Assembly (NCBI RefSeq): GCF_050563525.1
Contig: NZ_JBNXUN010000001.1
Span: 846,012 to 910,011, forward strand
Length of the DNA stretch: 64,000 bases
Direction: 5' to 3'
Origin: Falsiroseomonas sp050563525
Lineage (GTDB): Bacteria; Pseudomonadota; Alphaproteobacteria; Acetobacterales; Acetobacteraceae
Shown here: positions 25,433 to 34,704 of the stretch, piece by piece
Layout of the letters: every line of letters starts with the position of its first letter
How positions within the stretch are numbered: the first letter of the stretch is position 1
Notes under the pieces: model-generated
Database searches by the model: none
Told to the model about the DNA's origin: nothing
Seen by the model: only the letters and a program-made list of their open reading frames with translations
Made by a program: the position numbers and the translations under genes

Positions 25433-28400
25433 GTGACGCCCTGGCCGAACAGTTGGAGGCGGCGCGGCGCGGGCTGCTGGACCTGTCCACCCGCAACCGC
25501 CTGCTGGCGCTGCCGCAGCCCGGGCGGTCCCGCGGCGTGGTGCGGCTGGATGACGAGGATGCCGGCTTCGTCCTGTCCGCGCTGCTGGACGGCCGCGGCT
25601 TCGGCTTCGAGGCGGCCCATGACGCGCCGGAAGCGGCCCCACGCCGTGGCCGCAGGACGGTGCGGGCGGAGGGTGTCGCCACGGCGGATGCGGATCAGAG
25701 CCGCGAGGATGCGCGCCGCGACAACCGCCTGCGCGTGCGCCTGCCGCGGGAGGACCTGGCGCGGCGCCTGCGCGACCTGATGCAGGATGCGCGCACGGCG
25801 CGGGAGGAAACCGGCATCGCCACGCTGTCGCTCGCCATCGGCGGGCTGCTGTGGCGCGACCCGGCGACGCCGGAGACCGAGCGTCTGGCACCGCTGGCGC
25901 TGCTGCCGGTGGCGCTGGAACGCCAGGGCGTCTCGCAGAACTTTCGGCTGAAGGGCAATGGGGCGGAGCTGGAGGAGAACCTGTCGCTCCGCCAGAAGCT
26001 GCTGGCCGAGTTTCGCGTCGAGCTGCCGCCATTCCCGGAGGAGGAGTTCGACCTCGCCGCATGGACGGCCGCGGTGAAAGCCGCGATCGGGGCCCGCGAA
26101 GGCTGGGACGTGGTCTCCGATTCACTCGCGGTCGGGCTGTTCTCCTTCCAAAAGTTCCTGATGTGGCGGGACCTGGACCCGGCGGCGAACCCCGGTCTGC
26201 TCACCCAGCCGGTGATCCGCGCGCTGGTGGGCGGCGAACAGCTGGAGACCACGGCGCCCTTCGGCGACGACGCGGATGTGGATGCTGAGATCCCGGTCGA
26301 GCGGCTCGACCATGTGATGGAAATGGATGGCAGCCAGTCGCTCGCCGCCGAGGCGGTCCGGCGGGGCGGGCATGTGGTGATCCAGGGGCCACCGGGCACC
26401 GGGAAAAGCCAGAGCATCGCCACCATCATCGCCCAGGCCGTGCTCGACGGCCGCACCGTACTGTTCGTGGCGGAGAAGCTGGCGGCGCTGGAGGTGGTGG
26501 AACGGCGTCTCGCCCAGGTCGGGCTGGGGCCGGCCTGCCTGGAGCTGCATTCGGAAAAGCAGTCGAAGCGCGCGGTGCTGGACGAGCTGCGCGCCACCCT
26601 CGCCCGGCCGCCGGTGGCGATGCCGGACCGGGCTCCGGTGGTGCGGCGACTCGGCGCGCTGCGCGGGCGGCTGAACCAGCATGCCCGCGCCATGGGGGCC
26701 GCGGTGGGCGAGAGCGACCGCGCCCTGCACGCGGTGGTGGGTGGGCTGGCGGCGCGGCGGGTGGCCGGCGTGCCGGTGCCGGATTTCGCGTTGGCCGCTG
26801 CCGAGTGGGATGCGGCGCGGATCGCCGCGGCGCGGGCGGCGGTGGCGGAACTGGCCGCGACGGCGGGCGGGGCGCGCAGCATCTGGCGCGGAGTCGGCGA
26901 GATCCAGCCAATGGCGCAGGAGCGGCTGATGGCGCGGCTGCCGGCGTTGATCCGGGCGCTGTCCGCCGGCGCCGCGGCGCTGGCCTCGGCGGGGTCACCG
27001 GGACGGCAGGAAGCGGGGCGCCTGCTGGCCCTGTCACGCGCCGTGGCCGCCGCGCCGGCGCATGACCGGGCGGCGATGGCGCATCCGGCTTGGGCAGCCG
27101 ACCCGGGCCCACTGGCCCGCGCCGCGGCGGCCACGGCTCTGGTCGCCGCGGCCAGCCGCGACCCGCGCCTGAAGCCGGGTGCCCTGCGCGTGGGCGGGCT
27201 GGCGGAGGCGCGGGCGACGCTCGCGGCTGGCGGCGGTTTCTTCAGCTTCCTGTCCACGGCGCAGCGCAATGCAAAAGCGCTGGCAGCGCAGGTTGTGGCG
27301 GAAGGAGCGCCGGTGCTGCCGGCGCTGGAGGCGGCTCTGGCCGCGCAGGACGCCGCGCGCAGCCTGGAGGATGCCACGCTGCGCGCGGCCTTCGGCACGC
27401 TGTGGGGCGATGCGCCGGCCATGGCGGCGCTGGTCGACTGGCGGGCGCAGCATGGCGCGGCGGCCGCGGCGGCGCTGGCGGGTGGGATGGCCGTTCTGGA
27501 TGCCGCGCCGGTCGAGGCGGCGATCGCGGCGCAGGACGAACTGGCGGAGGCGACTGGCTTCGACGTAACCGCCGCTTTCGGCGTGGCGGACCCGCCGCTG
27601 GCCGAGGTCACGGCGCGGCTCGGCGACTGGGCGGCGGAGCCGGAGGCCCTGCCCGCCTGGCTCGCCTGGCGTCGCGCGCGGGAGGCGGCCGGAGACGCGC
27701 TGGCGCCGCTGGCGGAGCGACTGGCGGATGGGCGGCTGGCGCCCGAGGCAGCCGCGGAAAGCTTCGCGGATGCGCTGGACGAAGCGCTGCTGAAGGCGGC
27801 GATGCGGGCGCGGCCGGAACTCGCCGCCTTCGACGGCGCCGGCTTCGACCGGCTACTGGCGGATTTCGCCGAGGCCGATGCGGCGCGGATCGAACTTGCG
27901 CGGGCGGAGGCGGCCGCGACGCATGCGGCGGCGCTGGCGCGGGTGCGCGAGATGCAGGGCTTTCGTCTACTGCTCGGCGAATTCGAAAAACGTCGCGGCC
28001 ACTTGCCGGTGCGGGAATTGCTGCTGCGGGCGGGCGGCGCGGTGCAGGCGGCGAAGCCGGTGTTCCTGATGTCGCCGCTGTCCGTCGCGCAGTTCCTGGC
28101 GCCGCCGCATGGGCTCCGGCCAGGGCTCAGCTTCGACCTGCTGGTGATGGACGAGGCCTCGCAGATCGAGCCGGTGGATGCGCTGGGCGCCATCGCACGC
28201 TGCCGGCAGGTGGTGGTGGTCGGCGATGACCGGCAGATGCCGCCGACTCGCTTCTTCCAGCGCATGACCTCGGAGGACGAGGCGCCGGACCAGGAGGAGT
28301 TCTCCGATAACGTGGAGGCGCGGGAGGTCGAGAGCATCCTCGGCCTGGCCAACGCGCGCGGCGTGCCCAACGTCATGCTGCGCTGGCACTACCGCAGCCG

Positions 28401-29895
28401 GCACGAGAGCCTGATCGCCACCAGCAACGCGCAGTTCTATGGCGGGCGGCTGATGGTCCTGCCCTCCCCGCGCGGCCGCTCGCCGGCACTCGGCCTGTCC
28501 CTGGTCCGGGTGGATGGGCAGTGGGAGGCCGGCGCCGGAGTCAACCGTGCCGAGGCCCAGGCGGTGGCGGAGGCGGTGCTGCGCCATGCGAAGGAGACGC
28601 CGGGGGAAACGCTCGGCGTCGCCGCCTTCTCGCTGCGGCAGCGCGACGCGATCCTGGACGCGGTGGAGAAGCTGCGGCGCGAGGATGACACGGCGGAGGC
28701 CTTCTTCACCGCGCATCCGCAGGAGCCGTTCTTCGTCAAGAACCTGGAGAACGTGCAGGGCGACGAGCGCGACGCGATGTTCGTCAGCGTCGGCTACGCC
28801 AAGGGCGCCGATGGCAAGGTCGCGATGCGCTTCGGGCCGCTGTCGCTGGAGGGCGGCGAGCGGCGGCTGAACGTGCTGATCACCCGCGCCAAGACGCGCT
28901 GCGTGGTGTTCTCCGGCCTGGGCGCGGAGGATATCGACCTGGAAAGGGCCCGCGGCCCCGGCGTCGCCGCGCTGAAGACTTTTCTCCAATTTGCCGCTGG
29001 CGGGGACCATCGGCGGGCCACCGGCGGGGCGGCGGAGGCGCCGCTGGCGCGGCTCATCGCCGGAGAGATTGCGGCCGCGGGGCTGGAGCCGGTGGCGCGG
29101 GTCGGCAGCGCCGGCGTGTTCCTCGATGTCGCGGCGCGCCAGGAGGGAAACTTCCTGCTCGGCGTGGAAGCGGATGCGGCGGAATGGGCGGCAATGCGCG
29201 CGGCGCGGGACCGCGACCGCGGACGGGGCGCGGCGCTCGGCCGGATGGGCTGGCGGCTGCACCGCGCCTGGAGCCTCGCCTGGCTGCAACGGCCGGAGGC
29301 GGAGCGGGCGCGGCTGCGTGCGGCACTCGGGCTGGCGCCGCCGGTGGCGGAGGCCGCGCTGGCCGGGGCCGATCCGGGTCTCGCGGTGCCCTATGTGGAG
29401 GCTGCGCCGGTGGTGGACCGGACGGTGCCGATTCCCGACACGCCCTTCGCCGGCCTGGCGGACACGCTGGCCGAGGTGATCCGCGTCGAACAGCCGGTGC
29501 ATGGCGAGGCGGTGCTGGAACGGGCGCGGCTGCTGTGGGGGGTCGACAGCCTGGGTGCTGCGGAACGCGCGGCCCTGCAACAGGCGCTACGGCTGGCGAC
29601 ACAGTTGCAGGGCGTCAGCGAGGCCGCCGGTTTCTGGACCGCGGAGGACGCCGGACCGGTCGCGCCACGCGACCGTCGCGCCGTGGCGCCGCATCTGCGC
29701 CGCGCAGCGCTGCTGCCGCCCGCGGAGATCGCCGCGGCGGCGCAGGCGCTGCTGGAGGCTTTGCCCGGCTCGACGGAGGCGGAGCTGGTGGCGGGCGTGG
29801 TGCGGCTGCTCGGGCTGGAGCCGGCGGCGGCACCCGGCGTTGGGGCGCGCATCGCGGCGCTGGTCGGCGCCGGCACCATCCGGCCGGCAGGCTGA
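25429..29895 (+). CDS. DUF4011-type SF1 helicase with nuclease domain
   Basis: A 1488-residue protein. A DUF4011-like N-terminus (RRGLLDLSTRNRLLALPQ) is followed by an SF1 helicase core: Walker A GPPGTGKS near 320, Walker B LLVMDEASQIEP near 907, motif III VVVGDDRQMPPTRFF near 930, and GGERRLNVLITRAKTR near 1145. Residues about 1200-1285 match the MTES_1575-type restriction-endonuclease fold (VGSAGVFLDVAARQ, LLGVEADAAEW, RMGWRLHRAWS), with the Asp and Glu metal ligands retained. A DUF3320-like segment follows (EQPVHGEAVLERARLLWGV). The middle, about 400-840, is Ala-rich and helical. Related helicase-nucleases occur in defence loci; here it is coupled by ATGA to an antiporter gene. Confidence 0.85.
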   Translation: MSDALAEQLEAARRGLLDLSTRNRLLALPQPGRSRGVVRLDDEDAGFVLSALLDGRGFGFEAAHDAPEAAPRRGRRTVRAEGVATADADQSREDARRDNRLRVRLPREDLARRLRDLMQDARTAREETGIATLSLAIGGLLWRDPATPETERLAPLALLPVALERQGVSQNFRLKGNGAELEENLSLRQKLLAEFRVELPPFPEEEFDLAAWTAAVKAAIGAREGWDVVSDSLAVGLFSFQKFLMWRDLDPAANPGLLTQPVIRALVGGEQLETTAPFGDDADVDAEIPVERLDHVMEMDGSQSLAAEAVRRGGHVVIQGPPGTGKSQSIATIIAQAVLDGRTVLFVAEKLAALEVVERRLAQVGLGPACLELHSEKQSKRAVLDELRATLARPPVAMPDRAPVVRRLGALRGRLNQHARAMGAAVGESDRALHAVVGGLAARRVAGVPVPDFALAAAEWDAARIAAARAAVAELAATAGGARSIWRGVGEIQPMAQERLMARLPALIRALSAGAAALASAGSPGRQEAGRLLALSRAVAAAPAHDRAAMAHPAWAADPGPLARAAAATALVAAASRDPRLKPGALRVGGLAEARATLAAGGGFFSFLSTAQRNAKALAAQVVAEGAPVLPALEAALAAQDAARSLEDATLRAAFGTLWGDAPAMAALVDWRAQHGAAAAAALAGGMAVLDAAPVEAAIAAQDELAEATGFDVTAAFGVADPPLAEVTARLGDWAAEPEALPAWLAWRRAREAAGDALAPLAERLADGRLAPEAAAESFADALDEALLKAAMRARPELAAFDGAGFDRLLADFAEADAARIELARAEAAATHAAALARVREMQGFRLLLGEFEKRRGHLPVRELLLRAGGAVQAAKPVFLMSPLSVAQFLAPPHGLRPGLSFDLLVMDEASQIEPVDALGAIARCRQVVVVGDDRQMPPTRFFQRMTSEDEAPDQEEFSDNVEAREVESILGLANARGVPNVMLRWHYRSRHESLIATSNAQFYGGRLMVLPSPRGRSPALGLSLVRVDGQWEAGAGVNRAEAQAVAEAVLRHAKETPGETLGVAAFSLRQRDAILDAVEKLRREDDTAEAFFTAHPQEPFFVKNLENVQGDERDAMFVSVGYAKGADGKVAMRFGPLSLEGGERRLNVLITRAKTRCVVFSGLGAEDIDLERARGPGVAALKTFLQFAAGGDHRRATGGAAEAPLARLIAGEIAAAGLEPVARVGSAGVFLDVAARQEGNFLLGVEADAAEWAAMRAARDRDRGRGAALGRMGWRLHRAWSLAWLQRPEAERARLRAALGLAPPVAEAALAGADPGLAVPYVEAAPVVDRTVPIPDTPFAGLADTLAEVIRVEQPVHGEAVLERARLLWGVDSLGAAERAALQQALRLATQLQGVSEAAGFWTAEDAGPVAPRDRRAVAPHLRRAALLPPAEIAAAAQALLEALPGSTEAELVAGVVRLLGLEPAAAPGVGARIAALVGAGTIRPAG

Positions 29896-29898
29896 CCC

Positions 29899-30360
29899 TC
29901 AGCCGCGGATCAGCACCACAGCCTCGATCTCCACCGCGATGCCGCGCGGCAGGCTGCCCATGCCGACGGCCGAACGGGCCGGGCGGCCGGCATCGCCGAA
30001 CACCTCCACGAACAGGTCGGTGCAGCCGTTGATGACCTCCGGCTGCTCGCCGAAGTCGAGGCCGGCGCGCACCATGCCAAGGACCTTCAGGATGGTGTCG
30101 ACGCGGTCCAGCGTGCCGAGCGCGGTGCGCATGTTGGCCAGCAGGTTCATCCCGCAGAGGCGCGCTGCGTCGTAGCCCTGCGCCACCGTCAGGTCGCCGC
30201 CGAGCACGCCGGTGACGGAGCTGCCATCGGCGCGCCGCGGCCCGACGCCGGACAGGAACAGAAGCCCGCCGCCGATGCGCCACGGGACGTAGTTGGCGAG
30301 TGGCGCGGGCGCGCTGGGCAGGGTCAGCCCGAGTTCCGTAAGTCGGCGTTCAGCGGACAT
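29899..30360 (-). CDS. RidA family protein
   Basis: A 153-residue YjgF/YER057c/RidA protein. Canonical RidA hydrolyses reactive enamines/imines released by PLP enzymes or amine oxidases. LPSAPAPLANYVPW, LLFLSGVGPRRADG and the C-terminal ARSAVGMGSLPRGIAVEIEAVV are family features; the usual catalytic Arg (in the R-x-x-V region) falls at GRPARSAVGM. The length is above the 125-130 of canonical RidA, matching a divergent subgroup. It is the last gene of the nine-gene transporter operon, 20 bp after the TIM-barrel gene, consistent with imine detoxification in that pathway. Confidence 0.85.
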   Translation of the reverse strand: MSAERRLTELGLTLPSAPAPLANYVPWRIGGGLLFLSGVGPRRADGSSVTGVLGGDLTVAQGYDAARLCGMNLLANMRTALGTLDRVDTILKVLGMVRAGLDFGEQPEVINGCTDLFVEVFGDAGRPARSAVGMGSLPRGIAVEIEAVVLIRG

Positions 30361-30380
30361 GCGCGTGATCTCCCTCGGCG

Positions 30381-31217
30381 TCAGGCGGCGGCCCAGCCAT
30401 GCTGCGCGAGGATGGCATGGCTGGCGCGGATGTCACCATCCGGGTCGGCACCGGGCTTTGTCGCATCCGTGATGATCTCGAGCACCGTCAAGCCGGCATA
30501 GCCGATCTCGCGCAGCGCGGCGCCAGCGGGGCCAGGCTGGACGATGCCGGTGCCGAGGCGGTTGTGCTTGAAGACCTCGTACCCGCTGTCGGAGATGTGG
30601 ACGTTCTTCAGGCGGCTGCCCATCATGCGGATGGCGGCGGGCACGTCTTCCCTGATGTAGGCGCTGTTGCAGACGTCGAAGTTCAGCCCGACCTCCGGCC
30701 CGATTTCCTGCGCCACCTCCAGCATGTCCTGCGCGGTTGGCAAGAAGGTGAAGGGCACGTTCTCCAGGATGATCTCGACGCCGGAGCCCTTCGCGAAATC
30801 CACCAGCTCCCGCATGCCCTCGATGAACCAGGCGCGCATCCAGTCGACCGGCGGATCGATCAGTGAATTCACCGGTCCAGGGATGGCGCAGACATAGGGG
30901 CAGCCCCAGTCGGCCGAGAGGTCGATCGCCTCGCGGTACCGGTCCAGCGTGTAGCGGCGCATCTTGGCATCGGTGCTGTTCGGATTGTTGTCGAGCAGCG
31001 GGTAGCAGAAGGAGGTGATGGCGCAGCCGGTGTCGCCGAGCCAGGCCTTGTATTCGCGGCGCTTCGCAGGCGTGAGTTCCGACGGCCAGCAATGCGGCGG
31101 GAAGATCATCATCTCGAAGGCCTTGTGGCCCTGCGCGTGCAGGTGGCGCAGCGCGCCGAGACCATCATGCGAGTAAAGGTAGGGGAAGGTGGAGACGGCG
31201 ACGGGCAGGTCGGCCAT
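30381..31217 (-). CDS. TIM-barrel sugar-phosphate isomerase/epimerase-like protein
   Basis: A 278-residue AP-endonuclease-2/xylose-isomerase-type TIM barrel. Metal-site residues expected for the fold are visible in VEIILENVPFTF (Glu near 150), LNFDVCNSAYI (Asp near 180), LKNVHISDSGYE (His near 210) and LTVLEIITDA (Glu near 248). Such proteins isomerise or epimerise keto sugars or inosose-like compounds. It lies 12 bp downstream of an SDR in the IclR-linked catabolic operon. The substrate is unknown. Confidence 0.82.
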   Translation of the reverse strand: MADLPVAVSTFPYLYSHDGLGALRHLHAQGHKAFEMMIFPPHCWPSELTPAKRREYKAWLGDTGCAITSFCYPLLDNNPNSTDAKMRRYTLDRYREAIDLSADWGCPYVCAIPGPVNSLIDPPVDWMRAWFIEGMRELVDFAKGSGVEIILENVPFTFLPTAQDMLEVAQEIGPEVGLNFDVCNSAYIREDVPAAIRMMGSRLKNVHISDSGYEVFKHNRLGTGIVQPGPAGAALREIGYAGLTVLEIITDATKPGADPDGDIRASHAILAQHGWAAA

Positions 31218-31229
31218 TGCGGGATTCTC

Positions 31230-31952
31230 CTACAACGTGTGTTCGAGGCGGGTGTTGACGACGAGCTCGGCGATGGTCGCGGTGTCCGGCAGCCGCAACA
31301 GCAGCGCCACGATTTCAGCGACCGTCGCCGGCGACAGCCGTGTGGAGGAAACGCCCGGCAGACCCGCCAGCAGTTCCGTGTCGATGGCGCCGGGACAAAG
31401 CGCGGTGACGCGCACGCCTTCCTCCCAACCCGCGAACTTGGCCGCCTGGCTGAGCGCAACCAGCGCGTGCTTCGTCATGGCGTAGCCGATGGAGACCGAG
31501 GGGTCGCGGATGCGCTTGCCGTCGGTGGAGGCGATATTGACGACGCGGCCATGCCCGGCCGCGCGCAGATGCGGCAGGGCGCGGCGCGTGGCGCGGAACG
31601 GCGCCTTCACGTTGACGGTCCAGAGCTCGTCCAGCTCCGCCTCCCCGCCATCGTCCCAGGTTACGCGGCGCAGGATACCGGCGTTGTTGATGAGGGCATC
31701 GAGGCGGCCATGGTGCGCCACCACGGCATCGATCCAGGCCTCTGCCGTGGCGGGTTCGGCGGCGTCGTAGCGATGGTAGCTGATGCGATCCTCGCCCAGC
31801 TTGCGGCGCGTCGCGGTCGGATCACGCAGGCCGAGCGCCAGCGTGTAGCCCTCCGCGTGCAATCGCTCCGCGATGGCGGCGCCGAGGCCGCGCGAGGCAC
31901 CGGAGAGTGCGACAACGCGGCCTTCCGGGCGCAGCAGTTCCGCATCGCGCAT
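31230..31952 (-). CDS. SDR family oxidoreductase (intact active site)
   Basis: A 240-residue short-chain dehydrogenase. The cofactor motif SGASRGLG is near residue 18, NNAG near 90, and the active site is complete: IASTDGKR with Ser, then GYAMTKHAL with the Y-x-x-x-K pair. The C-terminal CPGAIDTELLAGLPG is typical. The ATG at 31952 lies 2 bp after the stop of the preceding SDR gene; a longer reading with upstream sequence is rejected. Part of the nine-gene operon. Confidence 0.87.
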   Translation of the reverse strand: MRDAELLRPEGRVVALSGASRGLGAAIAERLHAEGYTLALGLRDPTATRRKLGEDRISYHRYDAAEPATAEAWIDAVVAHHGRLDALINNAGILRRVTWDDGGEAELDELWTVNVKAPFRATRRALPHLRAAGHGRVVNIASTDGKRIRDPSVSIGYAMTKHALVALSQAAKFAGWEEGVRVTALCPGAIDTELLAGLPGVSSTRLSPATVAEIVALLLRLPDTATIAELVVNTRLEHTL

Positions 31953-31954
31953 GG

Positions 31955-32737
31955 TCAGAACAGGCCCTGGTAGACGCCGCCATCGTTGACCAGGTTCTGC
32001 GCCGTCATGAAGCCGGCCTGCGCGCTGCACAGGAAGGCGACCAGGTCGCCGTTTTCAGACGGGTCGGCGAAGCGGCCGGCGGGGCAGCTGCCAATGCGAT
32101 CGGCGACCATTGCCTCGTAGGTCGTGCCGCGACGGGCGGCGTGGCCGTGCAGGTTGGTGCGCAGCGCATCCGTGTCGAACAGGCCGGGACAGACGGTGTT
32201 GATGGTGACGTTGTGCGGAATCAGCTCTCGCGCAATGGAGCCGATAGCGCCGGACAAGGCGACGCGCGCCGCGTGCGAATGCGCGAAGCCGATCTGCGGG
32301 AACTTGATGAAGCTGACGGAGATGCTGACGACGCGACCGAATTTGCGGTCGGCCATGCCGGGTGTGACGCGCGCGATCAGGTCCATCGAGGAATGGAAGT
32401 GCACGTCCCACCAGTACAGCCACTCGGCCCGGTCCCATTCCCGGAAGTTGCCGGGCACCTGGCGGACGCCGGGGTTGCACACCAGGATGTCCGGTGCCGG
32501 GCAGGCCGCGAGGATGGCGTCGCGACCCTCCGCCGCATTGACATCCGCCGCCACGGTCTGCACCGCGACGCCGGTCTCGCGGCGCAGCTTCTCGGCGGTC
32601 GCCTCCAGCGCCTCCGCCCCGCGTGCGACGATGGTGAGATTCACACCTTCCTTCGCCAGGGATCGTGCGCAGCCCTCGCCCAGGCCACGGCTGCCGCCGC
32701 AGACGATGGCGTGGCGCCCCCTGATGCCGAGATCCAT
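31955..32737 (-). CDS. SDR family protein with degenerate active site
   Basis: A 260-residue SDR. The Rossmann motif CGGSRGLGEGCA (13-24) and the CNPG motif in place of NNAG near 88 are seen. The Y-x-x-x-K motif is replaced: the corresponding segment FAHSHAARVALSG has Ser for Tyr and Arg for Lys. A divergent SDR subgroup with an S-N-x-A-R type motif is known, so this protein may still be active or may act with its neighbour SDR. It begins directly after the DapA-like gene stop (no gap) in the catabolic operon. Confidence 0.83.
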   Translation of the reverse strand: MDLGIRGRHAIVCGGSRGLGEGCARSLAKEGVNLTIVARGAEALEATAEKLRRETGVAVQTVAADVNAAEGRDAILAACPAPDILVCNPGVRQVPGNFREWDRAEWLYWWDVHFHSSMDLIARVTPGMADRKFGRVVSISVSFIKFPQIGFAHSHAARVALSGAIGSIARELIPHNVTINTVCPGLFDTDALRTNLHGHAARRGTTYEAMVADRIGSCPAGRFADPSENGDLVAFLCSAQAGFMTAQNLVNDGGVYQGLF

Positions 32738-33637
32738 CTACAACAGCCCCAGTTCGACAAGGCCACTGCGCAGCCCGTCCAGTGGCGCCCCGGACAGCGA
32801 GCGCAGCGGTGGGCGTGGCACGCCGCCACCCGCGAAGCCGAGCATGTCCATCGCCGCCTTGGTCGCGGGATACAACGTGCGGCCGCCGGAGGTGAACAGA
32901 TCAGTCATGCGGCGTCCGGTTTCCTGGAGAGCGGCCGCTTCTGGCTTGCCGTCGCGGGCGGCGTAGAACAGGTCGAGGCAGCCGGTCCAGACATTCGGGA
33001 AGCAGTCGACCGTGCCATCGGCACCCAGGGCCACCGCCGGCACGCCGAAGACGGAAGACGGGCCGCAGAACACGCGCAGCCGGTCCTTCACGGCCAGCAT
33101 GGTGCCGTAGAAGTTGTTCCAGTCGCCGGAGGATTCCTTGATGGCGACGACCTTCTCCAGATCAGCGAGGCGGTCGGCCAGCGCGGGGCTGATGGCGTTC
33201 ACCGCGTTGCCGGGGATGTTGTAGACCGCCATCGGCAAGTCGATCGCGTCCGATACGGCCTTGTAGTGCGCGAAGATCTCGTCATCCGACAGCATCACGA
33301 AATAGGGCGGCAGCACCAGCACCCCATCCGCTCCAACCTCCTTCGCGTGCCGCGCCAACGCGATCGTATCGGCCTCACCGATGCAGCCGGTGCCGACGAT
33401 GACGGTGCCGCGGCCGGCGGTGGCGACAACGGCTTCAGCGTAGAGGGATCTCCGCTCCTCGAGGCTCAGCGCCCAGAACTCCCCGGTACAGCCGACCGCG
33501 ACGATGCCGGTGGCGCCGGCATCCAGCATGCGGCTGACATTGGCGCGGAAGCCGGCGCTGTCGATACGGCCATCGGCGTGGAAGGGCGTGGTGAGGGCGG
33601 GCATAGGGCCCGACCAGTCGACGTCGTCGCGGTTCAC
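32738..33637 (-). CDS. dihydrodipicolinate synthase family aldolase
   Basis: A 299-residue class I lyase/aldolase of the DapA/NanA family. The Schiff-base lysine is Lys167 in VVAIKESSGD, Tyr139 sits in VYNIPGNA, and GCTGEFWALSLEER (49-62) is the family's GTTGE-like loop, here GCTGE. Members cleave or condense 2-keto acids; some deaminate hydroxyproline-derived pyrrolines or dehydrate keto-sugar acids. In this operon it probably performs a key carbon-chain step on the imported compound. Its ATG overlaps the stop of the ABC ATPase gene (ATGA). Confidence 0.88.
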   Translation of the reverse strand: MNRDDVDWSGPMPALTTPFHADGRIDSAGFRANVSRMLDAGATGIVAVGCTGEFWALSLEERRSLYAEAVVATAGRGTVIVGTGCIGEADTIALARHAKEVGADGVLVLPPYFVMLSDDEIFAHYKAVSDAIDLPMAVYNIPGNAVNAISPALADRLADLEKVVAIKESSGDWNNFYGTMLAVKDRLRVFCGPSSVFGVPAVALGADGTVDCFPNVWTGCLDLFYAARDGKPEAAALQETGRRMTDLFTSGGRTLYPATKAAMDMLGFAGGGVPRPPLRSLSGAPLDGLRSGLVELGLL

Positions 33638-34704
33638 GGGGTGACTTCCTCTCGCGCATCGAGGCGCAGCGTGGTGGTGGCATCGAACAGGTGGAGGCGG
33701 TCCGGGCGCAGGTCGAAGGGCACGACCTCACCGGCACGCAATCCGGATTCGGCTGGTGCACGGGCGGTGAGTGGGGAGCCGCCGGCATCTAGCATGACGA
33801 TGGTCTCGTGCCCCGTGGGTTCCACCACGCGCACGGTGGCCCGGTGCGGGCCCTGGCCCAGCAGCACATCCTCCGGACGCACGCCGAGAGCGACCTTCGT
33901 CGGGGTTCCGGCAGGCCGGAAGGGTATCGTCATGGCGGGATGGCGGAAGTGGCCATCGGCGAAATCGCCATGCAGGATGTTCATCGGCGGCGTGCCGATG
34001 AAGCCGGCTACAAAAAGGTTGGCGGGGCGGTCGTAGACTTCCCGCGGTGGCGCGAACTGCCGCAGCTCGCCACCCTCCATCACCGCGATGCGGTCCGACA
34101 TCGTCATCGCCTCGAGCTGGTCATGGGTGACATAGACGAAGGTACGGCCGAGCGAGCGGTGCAGCTCGATCAACTCGGCGCGCATATGCGCGCGCAGCTT
34201 GGCGTCGAGGTTCGACAGCGGCTCGTCCAGCAGAAAGACCTTGGGGCTGCGGACCAGGGCGCGGCCAAGGGCGACGCGCTGCTGCTGGCCACCGGAAAGC
34301 TGGCGCGGCTTGCGCGACAGCAGCGCCTCCAACTTCAGCATTTCCGCGATACGCCGCACCTGCGCCTCACGCTCGGCCCGCGCCAGGCCCTGCTTCTTCA
34401 GCGGGTAGGCGATGTTCTCGCCAACCGTCATGTGCGGGTACAGCGCGTAGGATTGGAACACCATGGCTACGTCGCGCTTGCCTGGCGCGATGTCGTTCAC
34501 CACGCGGCCGGCGATGCTGATGGTGCCGCTGGTAGGGAATTCCAGGCCCGCCAGCATCCGCAGGCTGGTGGTCTTACCGCAGCCGGAGGGGCCGAGGAGC
34601 GAGACGAATTCGCCGGCGCGAATCGCCAGATCTAGCTCGCGCACCGCAACGGCGCCGCCGAAGGATTTGTGGATGCGTGTGAAGGTGACCTCCGCCGCGC
34701 TCAC
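33634..34704 (-). CDS. ABC transporter ATP-binding protein (UgpC/MsmK type)
   Basis: A 356-residue ATPase of the carbohydrate/polyol importer class. Walker A GPSGCGKTT near 38, Q-loop MVFQSYALYPHMTV, signature LSGGQQQR near 134, Walker B VFLLDEPLSNLDAKLR and the His switch YVTHDQLEAM are intact. The C-terminal TOBE-type domain includes LGVRPEDVLLG. The start is a GTG at 34704 that overlaps the stop of the upstream permease (GTGA); a longer reading with unrelated N-terminal sequence is rejected. Confidence 0.92.
   Translation of the reverse strand: MSAAEVTFTRIHKSFGGAVAVRELDLAIRAGEFVSLLGPSGCGKTTSLRMLAGLEFPTSGTISIAGRVVNDIAPGKRDVAMVFQSYALYPHMTVGENIAYPLKKQGLARAEREAQVRRIAEMLKLEALLSRKPRQLSGGQQQRVALGRALVRSPKVFLLDEPLSNLDAKLRAHMRAELIELHRSLGRTFVYVTHDQLEAMTMSDRIAVMEGGELRQFAPPREVYDRPANLFVAGFIGTPPMNILHGDFADGHFRHPAMTIPFRPAGTPTKVALGVRPEDVLLGQGPHRATVRVVEPTGHETIVMLDAGGSPLTARAPAESGLRAGEVVPFDLRPDRLHLFDATTTLRLDAREEVTP

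Noticed and set aside
30381..33637. Hydroxyproline degradation cluster
   Set aside because: A DapA-family gene and amine oxidase fit loosely, but no proline racemase-type epimerase or ketoglutarate semialdehyde dehydrogenase is in the locus.
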